64,000 nucleotides of DNA, taken from positions 370,240-434,239 of the forward strand of contig NZ_LMEI01000011.1 of assembly GCF_001426585.1 (NCBI RefSeq), written 5' to 3'. Below, piece after piece: positions 15,353 through 23,162 of this stretch. A program made the position numbers and the translations under genes. Position 1 is the stretch's first letter. The number at the start of each line of letters is the position of its first letter. The notes beneath the pieces were generated by a model. It saw only the letters and a list, made by a program, of their open reading frames with translations. It was not told where the DNA came from and ran no database searches. This stretch comes from Streptomyces sp. Root431 (lineage in GTDB: Bacteria; Actinomycetota; Actinomycetes; Streptomycetales; Streptomycetaceae).

Positions 15353-16144
15353 ATGGCGATTCAACAGAGGGCGGAACGGACGAGACAGGAGATCCTGTCG
15401 GCGGCCGCGCGGGTCTTCGACGGACTCGGCTACGAACGCGCGTCGCTCGCCAGGATCGCCGGCGAGGCCCGGGTGACCACCGGCGCCCTCGTCTTCCACT
15501 TCGCGACCAAGGCGGACCTGGCGACCGCCGTACGGGGGCGGGCCCGGGCGGTCACCAGGACCACGGTCGAGTCGGCCTGTCTTTCCACGGAGGGCGTGGG
15601 CGGCACCGCGATCGACAAGCTGGTGCTCACCACGCACGCGCTGATCCGGCTCTTCGAGACCGACCACGCGGCACGGGCGGGCGAGCGGCTGGCCCGCGAG
15701 CTGGACGCCGCAGGCCCCGCGCCGTCCGGGGAGTGTCCCTGGCGACGCGAAGTCGCGCGGCTCGCCCGGTACGCCGCCGCGGAACAGGCGTTAAGACCCG
15801 GGGTCGACGCGACCGCGGTGGCGGCCCTGATCGGCTACGTGATCACCGGCGTGGAGCTGGAGATGCGCTCGCCCAGCACGACGGACGACGACGAGACCTG
15901 GCCGCCGACCGGGACCGGCGCCATCCTCGGCCCGGCGGAGGAACGTCTGCGCCGCATCTGGGAGTTGATCCTGCCGGGCCTGGTCCATCCGGCCGCCCGA
16001 CGGCCCCGGCCCACGACGGCGTCGACCGTCAAGGCCTTCTCCCCGGCGATGTTCCCGGCGCCGACGACGTTCCCGCCCACGGCCACGCCGAAGACCTCCG
16101 CCCCGGCCGCACCCTCCGCCCAGGAGCCGGGCGCCACCCCCTAG
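15353..16144 (+). CDS. TetR regulator resembling gamma-butyrolactone receptors (ScbR/ArpA-like, 263 aa)
   Basis: The N-terminal HTH (residues 5-55) reads QQRAERTRQEILSAAARVFD, then GLGYERASLARIAGEARVTT and GALVFHFATKADLA. It has the RAExTRxxIL...GALxFHFxxKxDLA pattern seen in ScbR, ArpA and their pseudo-receptor paralogues. Residues beyond about 215 form an unusual Pro/Thr/Ala-rich low-complexity tail (roughly 45 residues) absent from typical receptors. ATG 15353 follows ACGGGGGAG. No butenolide synthase (AfsA/ScbA-like) gene is nearby, so this may be an orphan or pseudo-receptor. An ARE-like palindrome lies in its promoter. Confidence 0.82.
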   Translation: MAIQQRAERTRQEILSAAARVFDGLGYERASLARIAGEARVTTGALVFHFATKADLATAVRGRARAVTRTTVESACLSTEGVGGTAIDKLVLTTHALIRLFETDHAARAGERLARELDAAGPAPSGECPWRREVARLARYAAAEQALRPGVDATAVAALIGYVITGVELEMRSPSTTDDDETWPPTGTGAILGPAEERLRRIWELILPGLVHPAARRPRPTTASTVKAFSPAMFPAPTTFPPTATPKTSAPAAPSAQEPGATP

Positions 16145-16168
16145 AACCTGTCGGCTGCGGTCACACCG

Positions 16169-16837
16169 TCAGTTCCCGCGCCCGGAGCGCAGCAGCTGGC
16201 GGGCGAAGACCGTCAGCGACCGGCCGATGCGCTCGGTCGAGAGGCCGAGTTCGTGCCGCTGGAATTGGAAGAGCTCCGGCGCCAGCGGGCCGAGCGCGAT
16301 GTCGACCATCGGGTCCGGGTCCTCGACCCCGTGATCGACGAGCAGCGTGCGGACGTGCACGCGCCAGAATCCGTACGCGCCCGTCCTGAAGCGCGCGGCT
16401 CCGGTCTCCGCCCCCAGCGCCAGCGGCAGATGACGTTCCAGCAGGTCGAGCATGGCGAGGTAGAAGGCCGCGAGCCGCTCCCCCGCCGGCGCCCCGGGCC
16501 CGAGCGGCGGCGGTCCGTAGATCAGCTGGCCCTGGAGCCGGCGCTCGTGCTCGTCGAGGAGCGCGACGGCGACGGAGGGCGGGTCGGGGAAGCTCCGGTA
16601 GAGCGTGGCGCGGCCCACGCCGGCCGCCTTGGCGATGCGGTCCATGGTGACCGACCGGGGGTCCCGCTCGGCGAAGAGCTGCTCGGCGGCGGCCAGGATC
16701 TGGGCACGGTTCCGCTCCGCGTCCGCGCGTCTGCGCGGCGCGACCGGCTGTTCCTCCGCCGCCTGCAGATCGCCGAGGAGCCCGCCGACCCGGTGCACGG
16801 AGGAGGCTCCACGACCTCGCTGCTCGTCGTCGCTCAT
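16169..16837 (-). CDS. TetR family regulator diverging from YdcZ transporter (222 aa)
   Basis: The HTH occupies roughly residues 40-85: ERNRAQILAAAEQLFAERDP, RSVTMDRIAKAAGVGRATLY, RSFPDPPSVAVALL. An N-terminal extension of about 35 residues precedes it. The C-terminal domain has YGFWRVHVRTLLVDHGVEDPDPMVDIALGPLAPELF, as in repressors of DMT/MFS exporters. ATG 16837 is preferred; the ATG at 16897 would lie inside the operator region. Two identical-type 21-bp palindromes lie between it and the divergent ydcZ-like gene, so it probably represses both directions. Confidence 0.9.
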   Translation of the reverse strand: MSDDEQRGRGASSVHRVGGLLGDLQAAEEQPVAPRRRADAERNRAQILAAAEQLFAERDPRSVTMDRIAKAAGVGRATLYRSFPDPPSVAVALLDEHERRLQGQLIYGPPPLGPGAPAGERLAAFYLAMLDLLERHLPLALGAETGAARFRTGAYGFWRVHVRTLLVDHGVEDPDPMVDIALGPLAPELFQFQRHELGLSTERIGRSLTVFARQLLRSGRGN

Positions 16838-16864
16838 GGACCAGACCTTACTTCCCTCAGCCCT

Positions 16865-16885
16865 AAGTGGACACCTTGTCCGCTT
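16865..16885. promoter_or_regulatory. Operator 1, tetR-ydcZ intergenic
   Basis: AAGTGGACA-CCT-TGTCCGCTT has 9-bp arms with one mismatch. It pairs with operator 2 at 16906-16926, which shares the AAGTGGACA half-site, with centres 41 bp apart (close to four helical turns). Confidence 0.8.
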
Positions 16886-16905
16886 GGATGGTTGCATGGC
16901 ATGCT

Positions 16906-16926
16906 AAACGGACTCAGTGTCCACTT
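16906..16926. promoter_or_regulatory. Operator 2, tetR-ydcZ intergenic
   Basis: AAACGGACT-CAG-TGTCCACTT is the same TGTCCACTT half-site with a more degenerate partner arm. It sits 33 bp before the transporter start, where it would block transcription. Confidence 0.75.
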
Positions 16927-16958
16927 ACCGCTCGCCATCCCGCCCCAGGGAGATCCAG

Positions 16959-17897
16959 ATGCACACCGCGCTCCTCGCCGCGGCCCTGCTGGTCGGCTGC
17001 CTCCTGGCCGTCCAGGCCTCGGTGAACCTCCAGCTCAACTCCGCCGTCGGCACCCCGTACGGCGCCTCGACCATCCAGCTCGGCGTCGCCACCGGACTCC
17101 TCACCGTGCTCGCGGTGGCGGCCGGAGCGCTCGGCGCACTCGGCAAGCTGCCCGACGTGGAGCCCTGGCAGCTGCTCGGCGGGCTGGCCAGTCCCCTCTA
17201 CATCACCAGCGGCATCCTGCTGTTCCCCCGGCTCGGCGCCCTCGCCGCCGTCGGACTCTTCGTCACCGGCCAGATGTTCGCCTCGCTCGCCCTCGACCTC
17301 TTCGGTCTCCTGGGTCTCGAGCAGCAGGACCTCAACCCCGGGATCGTCATCGGCGCCCTCGCCGTGCTCGCGGGCATCGTCGTGATCATCCGGGGCATGA
17401 AGGCGGCGGCCCCTCCCGGCGCCCCGAAGATGTCGAGTGCCGGGCGCGCCGGCTGGCTCGCCCTCGGTGTCCTCGCCGGAGCCGTCCTGCCCGTGCAGGG
17501 CGCGGTCAACGCCCAGCTCCGCGCCCAGCTGAAGGAGCCCATCACCGTCGCCGTGATCAGCTTCGCCGTGGCGACGTTCACGATCGCGGTCGTCCTGCTC
17601 GTGCTCTACGCGACCCGCCGCACGCCCAAGCCGAAGATCGCCCCGCTGAAGAAGATGCCCTGGTGGGGCTGGCTCGGTGGCGCGTGCGCCGCCGCCTACG
17701 TCACCGGCACCTTCCTCCTCATGCCCACCATCGGCGCGGCGGTGACCATCGCCCTCACCGTGACGGGGCAGCAGCTCACCTCGGCGCTGATCGACCACAA
17801 GGGCCTGTTCAAGCTCCCCCAGCGCTCCCTGACGAAGCCGCGCGCCCTGGGCCTCGTCCTGCTGATCGCCGGCTCCCTGACCATCCAGCTCGTCTGA
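16959..17897 (+). CDS. YdcZ-type (DUF606) DMT transporter, duplicated (312 aa)
   Basis: Two tandem YdcZ domains of five helices each. Repeat one begins AALLVGCLLAVQASVNLQLN and repeat two LALGVLAGAVLPVQGAVNAQL. The shared Q-x-x-x-N motif is duplicated (VQASVNLQL / VQGAVNAQL), as are GQMFASLALD and GQQLTSALID. Single-domain YdcZ proteins form heteromeric exporters, and this is the fused form common in actinomycetes. ATG 16959 has a CAGGGAG site. It heads an operon with an MBL-fold protein 22 bp downstream and a DsbA-like protein. The substrate is unknown. Confidence 0.9.
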   Translation: MHTALLAAALLVGCLLAVQASVNLQLNSAVGTPYGASTIQLGVATGLLTVLAVAAGALGALGKLPDVEPWQLLGGLASPLYITSGILLFPRLGALAAVGLFVTGQMFASLALDLFGLLGLEQQDLNPGIVIGALAVLAGIVVIIRGMKAAAPPGAPKMSSAGRAGWLALGVLAGAVLPVQGAVNAQLRAQLKEPITVAVISFAVATFTIAVVLLVLYATRRTPKPKIAPLKKMPWWGWLGGACAAAYVTGTFLLMPTIGAAVTIALTVTGQQLTSALIDHKGLFKLPQRSLTKPRALGLVLLIAGSLTIQLV

Positions 17898-17919
17898 CCG
17901 TCCGACCGAGGGATGTGCC

Positions 17920-18720
17920 ATGAAAGCCTCCTACACCGCCGGGCCGGACATCCACGTCCTCCCCTCGGCGCTGCCCATACCCGGCCTCGGCGACCAGCCG
18001 GTCAACGCCTTCCTCGTCCGGTCCGACCAGCCGTTCCTCGTGGACACCGGCATGCCCGTCGACCGGGAGGGCTTCCTGGACTCCCTCTGGTCGCTGATCG
18101 ATCCGGAAGAGCTCCGCTGGATCGTCGTCACCCACGACGACCGCGACCACACCGGCGCCCTGGCGCGGATCCTGGAGACCGCGCCGGGTGCGCGGGTGCT
18201 GACCAACGCGATATCCCTGACGCGAATATCCGAAGAGTTCGACATTCCCCAGGACCGGGTGGTGACGGCGAACCCGGGAAGCCGTGTGAAGCTCGGCGAC
18301 CGCGAGCTGAGTTTTCACCGGCCGCCCACCTTCGATTCACCCGGGACACTCGCCGTGTTCGACCATTCCGACGGCACGCTCTACAGCTCCGACAGCTTCG
18401 GGACCGTGGTCGAGGAAATAACCCATGACTTCGCCGATCTCAGCGAGGCGGAATTCTTCGAGGGATTCGACGTCCTGAACCGGGCCATCGCCCCGTGGAC
18501 CGCGCTGGTCGACGAGGAGAAGTTCCTCCGGCCCGTACGCGCACTGGCCGCGCTGCGTCCGGCGCGGCTGCTCAGCGCCCACGGGCCGACCGTCCGCGAG
18601 GACGCCGTGCCGCGGCTCTTCGAGGCCATCGCCCGCATCCCCTCCCTGCCCGCCTGGCTCCCCGGCGCCGACCTCGACCTCGAGGCGGCGCTCGACGCCC
18701 ACGCGTCCCCCACCGACTGA
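17920..18720 (+). CDS. Metallo-beta-lactamase fold protein, flavodiiron-like (266 aa)
   Basis: The metal-binding motif THDDRDHTG (H-x-D-x-D-H, residues about 68-76) is followed by SSDSFG, which supplies the bridging Asp, and LLSAHGPTVRED, which supplies the last His. Using HxDxDH rather than HxHxDH, and the position of SSDSFG, resembles the MBL domain of flavodiiron proteins (ODP subgroup), where the site is di-iron and reduces O2 or NO. No flavodoxin domain is attached. It follows the transporter by 22 bp. The enzymatic reaction is not determined. Confidence 0.85.
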   Translation: MKASYTAGPDIHVLPSALPIPGLGDQPVNAFLVRSDQPFLVDTGMPVDREGFLDSLWSLIDPEELRWIVVTHDDRDHTGALARILETAPGARVLTNAISLTRISEEFDIPQDRVVTANPGSRVKLGDRELSFHRPPTFDSPGTLAVFDHSDGTLYSSDSFGTVVEEITHDFADLSEAEFFEGFDVLNRAIAPWTALVDEEKFLRPVRALAALRPARLLSAHGPTVREDAVPRLFEAIARIPSLPAWLPGADLDLEAALDAHASPTD

Positions 18721-18771
18721 GCCCCGCCCGGCCGCCTCCCGAATCCGGCCGCTTCCCGAATGAGGAGAACC

Positions 18772-19506
18772 ATGCCCGACCCGACCGACACCACCGCCCG
18801 GGCCGCCTTCGACCCGGCCACCGTCGACCTCACCCCGCAGCGCGGGGTGGTCACCGTCTTCTCCGACATCTGGTGCTCCTTCGCGCACATCGCCATCCAC
18901 CGGCTGCACGCCACCAGGGCCCGGCTCGGCCTGGCGGAGCAGGTCTCCTTCGACCTGCGCGCCTTCCCGCTGGAGCTGCTCAACGACGCCCCGAGCCCGC
19001 GCCCCGGCACCGACAGCGAGGTCGCCCGGATGGCCAGCCTGGAGCCGGCCGCCGGCTGGCAGCTGTGGCAGGCGAAGGACTGGTCCTACCCGTCGACGAC
19101 GCTGCCGGCCCTGGAGGCGGTCCTCGCCGCGAAGGAGCAGAGCCTGCACGCCTCGGAGCAGCTCGACCTCGGGCTGCGCCGGGCCTTCTGGGCCGAGTCG
19201 CGCACCATCAGCCACCGCAAGGTGATCCTCGACGTGGCCAAGAACACGGGCGCGGTCGACGTCGAGGCCCTCGCCGAGGCGCTGGACGACGGCCGGGCGC
19301 GCCGGACGCTCTCGGACCACGCCGCCGTGTCCCGTACCGACCGGGTGAACTGCAGCCCGCACCTGTTCCTGTCCGACGGCTCCGACTACGCCAACCCGGG
19401 CATCGACGTGGGCTGGGAGGGCGGCTACGGCATCGGCTGGCCGGTGATCAACTCGGACGACGCGAAGGTGTACGAGGACATCCTGCTGCGGGCCGCCACC
19501 GAGTAG
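18772..19506 (+). CDS. DsbA family oxidoreductase-like protein (244 aa)
   Basis: Thioredoxin-like DsbA/FrnE fold: VVTVFSDIWCSFAHIAIHRL near residue 25 corresponds to the FrnE/HCCA-isomerase start strand and active-site turn. A single Cys-Ser-Phe-Ala replaces CPxC, so disulfide exchange by two cysteines is not possible. The helical insert and C-terminal VNCSPHLFLSDGSDYANPGI (the cis-Pro strand region) are present. No signal peptide is seen, so it is cytoplasmic. ATG 18772 has a GAGGAG site. It is the last gene of the ydcZ operon, followed by a strong terminator. Confidence 0.82.
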   Translation: MPDPTDTTARAAFDPATVDLTPQRGVVTVFSDIWCSFAHIAIHRLHATRARLGLAEQVSFDLRAFPLELLNDAPSPRPGTDSEVARMASLEPAAGWQLWQAKDWSYPSTTLPALEAVLAAKEQSLHASEQLDLGLRRAFWAESRTISHRKVILDVAKNTGAVDVEALAEALDDGRARRTLSDHAAVSRTDRVNCSPHLFLSDGSDYANPGIDVGWEGGYGIGWPVINSDDAKVYEDILLRAATE

Positions 19507-19538
19507 TTGAATTCGCAGCCAATAGCGGCATAATCTCC

Positions 19539-19593
19539 GGAACGACGGTTCGGCATTCCTTTCGCGGAATGCCGGACCGTCGTTCCTTTTTTT
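19539..19593 (+). terminator. Strong intrinsic terminator separating the ydcZ operon from the azomycin-type operon
   Basis: A 21-bp stem (GGAACGACGG... pairing with ...CCGTCGTTCC, one G-T pair), a 6-base loop TTTCGC, then seven T residues. It is a textbook rho-independent terminator, with unusual strength for this GC-rich genome. Confidence 0.95.
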
Positions 19594-19727
19594 CATCGGC
19601 AGAACATCGCGGTGATTATTAAATGCGTGACCCGGCCGTTATTCGCAAGGCCGCTCGAAGCTCCTAAAGTCGTTCCCGCCGCCGGAATTCCGGAAGCAGA
19701 TCCGTATCGACAGCGGGAGTGTTCTTC

Positions 19728-20906
19728 ATGTCGTTGACCGACAAGGCAGACGTCAGCACCTTCGTCGACCTCACCCAGCACGAGATCGAAGCGCTGAAGA
19801 CCCGGTTCAACCTTGCCGACGCGCACACCCACCAGCGGCAGTCCGCCTCCCAGGAGGCGATCGTGCAGCGGCTGCCCGAGCTCTGGCACGAGTCCGAGTC
19901 GAAGCAGCAGGCCCACTTCGAGCGCAAGTTCCTGGACGCCTTCTTCCGCCTGCACCAGCAGCCCACCGCCCGGGCGATGGACCGCACGCTCCTGTCGTAC
20001 TCGGCCAGCGTGTCGACCATGGTCGCCGGCATGTTCCTCAAGCAGCGCGGCAAGTCGGTGCAGCTGGTGGAGCCCTGCTTCGACAACCTCGTCGACCTGC
20101 TGCGCAACATGCAGGTGCCGATCTCCCCGCTCGCGGAGTCCGCGCTGCACGACAAGGACGCGATCTACGAGCGGCTCGTCGAGCAGGTCGACGCGGACGC
20201 CCTCTACCTCGTCGACCCGAACAACCCCACCGGCTTCACGCTCCTCGCCGAGAAGCTGGAGGGCTTCGGAGAGGTCGTCCGCTACTGCGTGGACCACGAC
20301 AAGGTCCTCGTCATGGACTTCTGCTTCGCCTCCTTCGCGCTCTGCGACGAGGGCATCGGCCGGGTCGACATCTACCGGCTCCTGGAGGAGTCCGGCGTCA
20401 CCTACATGGTCATGGAGGACACCGGGAAGACCTGGCCGATCCAGGACGCCAAGTGCGCCATGATCACCGCCAGCCGGGACATCCAGGAGGAGGTCTACAA
20501 CCTCCACACGAGCGTCCTCCTGAACGTCTCGCCCTTCGTCCTCAACATGGTCACGGAGTACGTCGAGGACTCCATCGCCGACGGGTTCGCCTCCGTGCGC
20601 GACATCATCCGCACCAACGGCGAGGCCGCCCGCGCCGCGCTGAGCGGCACGATCCTGGAGTTCCAGGAGCCGGTCGTCGGCACCAGCGTCGCCTGGTTCC
20701 GGATCACCGCCGAGCACCTGACCGCCACCCAGCTCCAGGCCGTCCTCTTCGACGAGGAGGTGTACGTCCTGCCGGGCACCTTCTTCTACTGGAACACGAA
20801 GTCGAAGGGCGAGCGTTACGTCCGCCTGGCCCTGGCCCGCGAGCCCGAGGTCTTCGCCGGCGCCATGGAGCGGATGCGGAAGGTGCTCGAGCGCTATGCG
20901 GCCTGA
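19728..20906 (+). CDS. rohP: RohP/MppP-like PLP-dependent L-arginine oxidase/hydroxylase (392 aa)
   Basis: Fold-type I aminotransferase relative. The N-terminal LTQHEIEALKTRFNLADAH, the YSASVS phosphate-cup strand (91-96), VEPCFDN, DPNNPTG (163-169), the PLP Asp in MDFCFASF (Asp197) and MEDTGKTWP with Lys234 as probable Schiff-base lysine align from memory with MppP (enduracididine pathway) and RohP (azomycin pathway). Both convert L-arginine plus O2 to 4-hydroxy-2-ketoarginine rather than transaminating. The first pathway step is therefore assigned. ATG 19728 has GGGAG 8 bp upstream. The 3' end overlaps the next gene by 11 bp. RohP is favoured over MppP by the neighbours. Confidence 0.9.
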   Translation: MSLTDKADVSTFVDLTQHEIEALKTRFNLADAHTHQRQSASQEAIVQRLPELWHESESKQQAHFERKFLDAFFRLHQQPTARAMDRTLLSYSASVSTMVAGMFLKQRGKSVQLVEPCFDNLVDLLRNMQVPISPLAESALHDKDAIYERLVEQVDADALYLVDPNNPTGFTLLAEKLEGFGEVVRYCVDHDKVLVMDFCFASFALCDEGIGRVDIYRLLEESGVTYMVMEDTGKTWPIQDAKCAMITASRDIQEEVYNLHTSVLLNVSPFVLNMVTEYVEDSIADGFASVRDIIRTNGEAARAALSGTILEFQEPVVGTSVAWFRITAEHLTATQLQAVLFDEEVYVLPGTFFYWNTKSKGERYVRLALAREPEVFAGAMERMRKVLERYAA

Positions 20907-21429
20907 CGCCACGTCCGAGGTGTTCATCGACGCCACGCTCTTCATGGGGATGCACAGCGAGAACGACGCCGTCCGCGTCGCCTCCAAGGCCTTCTTCGCG
21001 GACCGCCTCGCCGCGGGAACCGCCGGCCGGGTCGTCATGAGCTGGGAGCAGGTCGGCCGCTGCGACGACCTCGTGTGGGCGTACGAACGAGGGGTCCAGG
21101 ACGACTACTACCCCTTCATGGACGTCCTCCACACGGACCTCGCCATCGACCGGATCGCCTACGAAGAGGCGGACGTCCGCCGGGCCTTCACCGCTCCCGG
21201 GCTCGACGGCCTGCCCACGCACGAGCGCCTGCTGCTCGCCCAGGTCATCGGCCGAGGGGGCACGCTGCACACCGCGAGCCCCCGGCTGCTGGGGACCGCC
21301 GGACTCCCCGTCGTCCCGATCGCCCGGGCCGGCGCGCCCGCGCCGGTCGCGGAGCCGTCGTTCCCCCCGTACCTGGAGGACCTCTACCGGCGCTCGCTGG
21401 TCCTGACGGTCGCCTCCGAAGACCTCTGA
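20896..21429 (+). CDS. rohQ: RohQ-like DUF6190 protein, putative 2-aminoimidazole-forming cyclase/dehydratase (177 aa)
   Basis: A small cytoplasmic protein between the oxidase and the aldolase, the position held by RohQ in azomycin clusters. RohQ acts on guanidinoacetaldehyde, closing and dehydrating it to 2-aminoimidazole. The layout resembles a degenerate PIN-like fold: VFIDATLFMG (Asp12 at the end of strand 1), MSWEQVGRCDD (Glu51), and PTHERLLLAQVIGRGGTLHTASPRLL, where PIN nucleases would have two more Asp residues but this has His109/Glu110 and Ser128. Nuclease activity is therefore unlikely. ATG 20896 overlaps rohP by 11 bp (translational coupling). The fold is my inference. Confidence 0.8.
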   Translation: MRPDATSEVFIDATLFMGMHSENDAVRVASKAFFADRLAAGTAGRVVMSWEQVGRCDDLVWAYERGVQDDYYPFMDVLHTDLAIDRIAYEEADVRRAFTAPGLDGLPTHERLLLAQVIGRGGTLHTASPRLLGTAGLPVVPIARAGAPAPVAEPSFPPYLEDLYRRSLVLTVASEDL

Positions 21430-21456
21430 ACCCACCTCCCGAAGGGCACCGCACTC

Positions 21457-22260
21457 ATGCCTGGCACCTACTCCGGGACGATCGTCCCGCTGATCACCCC
21501 TCTCGACGAGAACGGCACCGTCGACGAGCAGAGCGTCGCCCGCCTCATCGGCCACGTTCAGGCCGAGGTCGCCGGGCTCATGCCGGCCCTGACGTCCGGC
21601 GAGGGCTGGAAGCTCGACGCCAAGCAGTGGCAGGACGTGGTCACGTACACCGTGAAGCACTCCGGCGGCCTGCCCGTCCTCGCCGGGATCCAGCTCCCGG
21701 ACACCGACTCGGTGATCGACCGGGCCCGCACGGCCGCCGCGATCGGCGTCGACGCCGTCGTCGTCACCACGCCGTTCGGCGCGGACGTGACGCAGGACCG
21801 GATCGTCGACCACTACCTGGCCATCCGTGCCGCCCTCGACATCCCGATCTTCCTCTACAACGAGGAGGCGCTGTCGGGCAACCGGATCGAGTTCGACACC
21901 CTGCTGCGGATCTGTGAGATCCCCGGGATCGTCGGCATCAAGGAGTCCAGCGGGGACGCCGCGTTCACCCGGAGGATGGCCGAGGCGAAGACCGGGATAC
22001 CGGTCTTCGAGGGCTGGGAGAACCTCCTCGTCGACGCCCACGGCATCGACGGCTTCATCGGTCCGCTGGCCAACATCGAACCCGGGCTCTGCAACCGCAT
22101 GCTCGTCGACCCGACGCCCGACCGGCAGGCGGAGATCAACACCGTCTGCGAGCGGTACGGGGTCTTCCGCGACGACTGGTACCGCTGGGTGAAGAAGGAA
22201 CTGCACCGGCGCGGCGTGATCAGCTCCCCCACCACGCACGAGGAGGTCAAGGCGGCATGA
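21457..22260 (+). CDS. rohR: RohR-like retro-aldolase of the dihydrodipicolinate synthase family (267 aa)
   Basis: TIM-barrel class I pyruvate aldolase. It shows TIVPLITPLDENGTVD at the N-terminus, ALTSGEGWKL (the GxTGE loop variant, residues 45-52), IFLYNEEALSG with Tyr134, and GIKESSGD with Schiff-base Lys162. In the azomycin route this family member splits 4-hydroxy-2-ketoarginine into pyruvate and guanidinoacetaldehyde. The length is slightly short of DapA. The operon context and altered LYNEEALSG (LYNVPGRTG in DapA) argue against lysine biosynthesis. The ribosome site is GAAGGG. The stop overlaps rohS as ATGA. Confidence 0.88.
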   Translation: MPGTYSGTIVPLITPLDENGTVDEQSVARLIGHVQAEVAGLMPALTSGEGWKLDAKQWQDVVTYTVKHSGGLPVLAGIQLPDTDSVIDRARTAAAIGVDAVVVTTPFGADVTQDRIVDHYLAIRAALDIPIFLYNEEALSGNRIEFDTLLRICEIPGIVGIKESSGDAAFTRRMAEAKTGIPVFEGWENLLVDAHGIDGFIGPLANIEPGLCNRMLVDPTPDRQAEINTVCERYGVFRDDWYRWVKKELHRRGVISSPTTHEEVKAA

Positions 22261-23162
22261 GCGCCACGCCCTCCGCCTCCCCCTCCACCTCTGCGTCCCT
22301 CTCCGTCTCCACCGGCGCCCCGGTCGTCGCGCACTCCGTCACGGCCCCCGCCGCGACCGCCCAGCGCGACCTGCACGCCTTCTACCGGCGGGTGCCCAGC
22401 CTCGGCGACTACGGATCGATGGCCGCGATCGAGGAACGCTGGATCCTCCCCGTGGCCCGCGGCCACGAGGCCGCGGCGCCCCGATTCGCGAACGCCGGCG
22501 AACTGCTCGGGGCGCTCAAGGAGTTCCTCGCCGAGGAGGAGGCCGCCCTCCCGGAGAGCGCGACCTTCCTCGCCGAGCAGGCGACGCTGGAACAGTTCAA
22601 GGCCGTGGTGGCGCAGTTCGCCCTCGACGGGCTCACCGAGTCCGAGTCGCTGCTCCCGGTCGTGCCCCGGCTTCCGTACCGCTCGGGCATGGCGGTCTTC
22701 CGGGTCCTCATCGACGAACTCGGCTGCGGCAACGACGAGAAGGCCCACTCCCAGCTCTACCGGGACCTGCTCACCGAGCTCGGCATGAGCACCCGGCTCG
22801 ACGACTACCTCGATACGACGAGCCCCGAGTGCTACGCCTACGTCAACATGTTCCACTGGCTGGCCAGCCGGGCGCCCTCGCCCCAGTACTTCCTGGGGGC
22901 GTACGCCTACTTCGAGACGAGCGTGCTCTACGCGTTCCAGAGTTACGCCCGGGCGGCCCGGCGGCTCGGCATCGCCCACGACGCGTACTACACCGAGCAC
23001 CTCTACATCGACACGTACCACAGCAGTCACATGCGGACGGCGATCCGGGCGCTCGACGAGCCGGATCTCGCGAAGATCTGGGCGGGCGTGCGACTGGCCT
23101 CCGAGATCGTCGGCGCCGCCACCGAGGCGGCCGTCGCGCGGGCGCGGGAGACCGTCGGATGA
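22257..23162 (+). CDS. rohS: RohS-like heme-oxygenase-fold di-iron N-oxygenase (301 aa)
   Basis: A helical HDO ('iron-containing redox enzyme') family protein expected to oxidise the amino group of 2-aminoimidazole to the nitro group of azomycin. All seven candidate iron ligands are present: Glu128, Glu154 (IDELGCG), His164 (EKAHSQLY), Glu220 (AYFETSV), His248, Asp252 and His255 (TEHLYIDTYHSSH). The spacings E-26-E-10-H-56-E and H-4-D-3-H equal, as I recall them, those of the N-oxygenase SznF. The first 30 residues are a Ser/Thr/Pro-rich disordered extension. It is coupled by ATGA to genes on both sides. An alternative substrate would need to be another arylamine. Confidence 0.9.
   Translation: MSATPSASPSTSASLSVSTGAPVVAHSVTAPAATAQRDLHAFYRRVPSLGDYGSMAAIEERWILPVARGHEAAAPRFANAGELLGALKEFLAEEEAALPESATFLAEQATLEQFKAVVAQFALDGLTESESLLPVVPRLPYRSGMAVFRVLIDELGCGNDEKAHSQLYRDLLTELGMSTRLDDYLDTTSPECYAYVNMFHWLASRAPSPQYFLGAYAYFETSVLYAFQSYARAARRLGIAHDAYYTEHLYIDTYHSSHMRTAIRALDEPDLAKIWAGVRLASEIVGAATEAAVARARETVG

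Noticed and set aside
17920..19506. MBL and DsbA-like genes counted as part of the azomycin operon
   Set aside because: A 21-bp-stem terminator with a T-run separates them from rohP. Kept only as a proximity-based hypothesis.
19728..20906. Annotation as an aspartate/aromatic aminotransferase
   Set aside because: The EDTGKTWP lysine region, YSASVS and N-terminal LTQHE-NLADAH stretch follow MppP/RohP rather than classical aminotransferases, and the neighbours fit the azomycin route.
21457..22260. Annotation as lysine-biosynthetic dihydrodipicolinate synthase (DapA)
   Set aside because: It sits in a biosynthetic operon, and the LYNVPGRTG loop is changed to LYNEEALSG, so a retro-aldolase role fits better.
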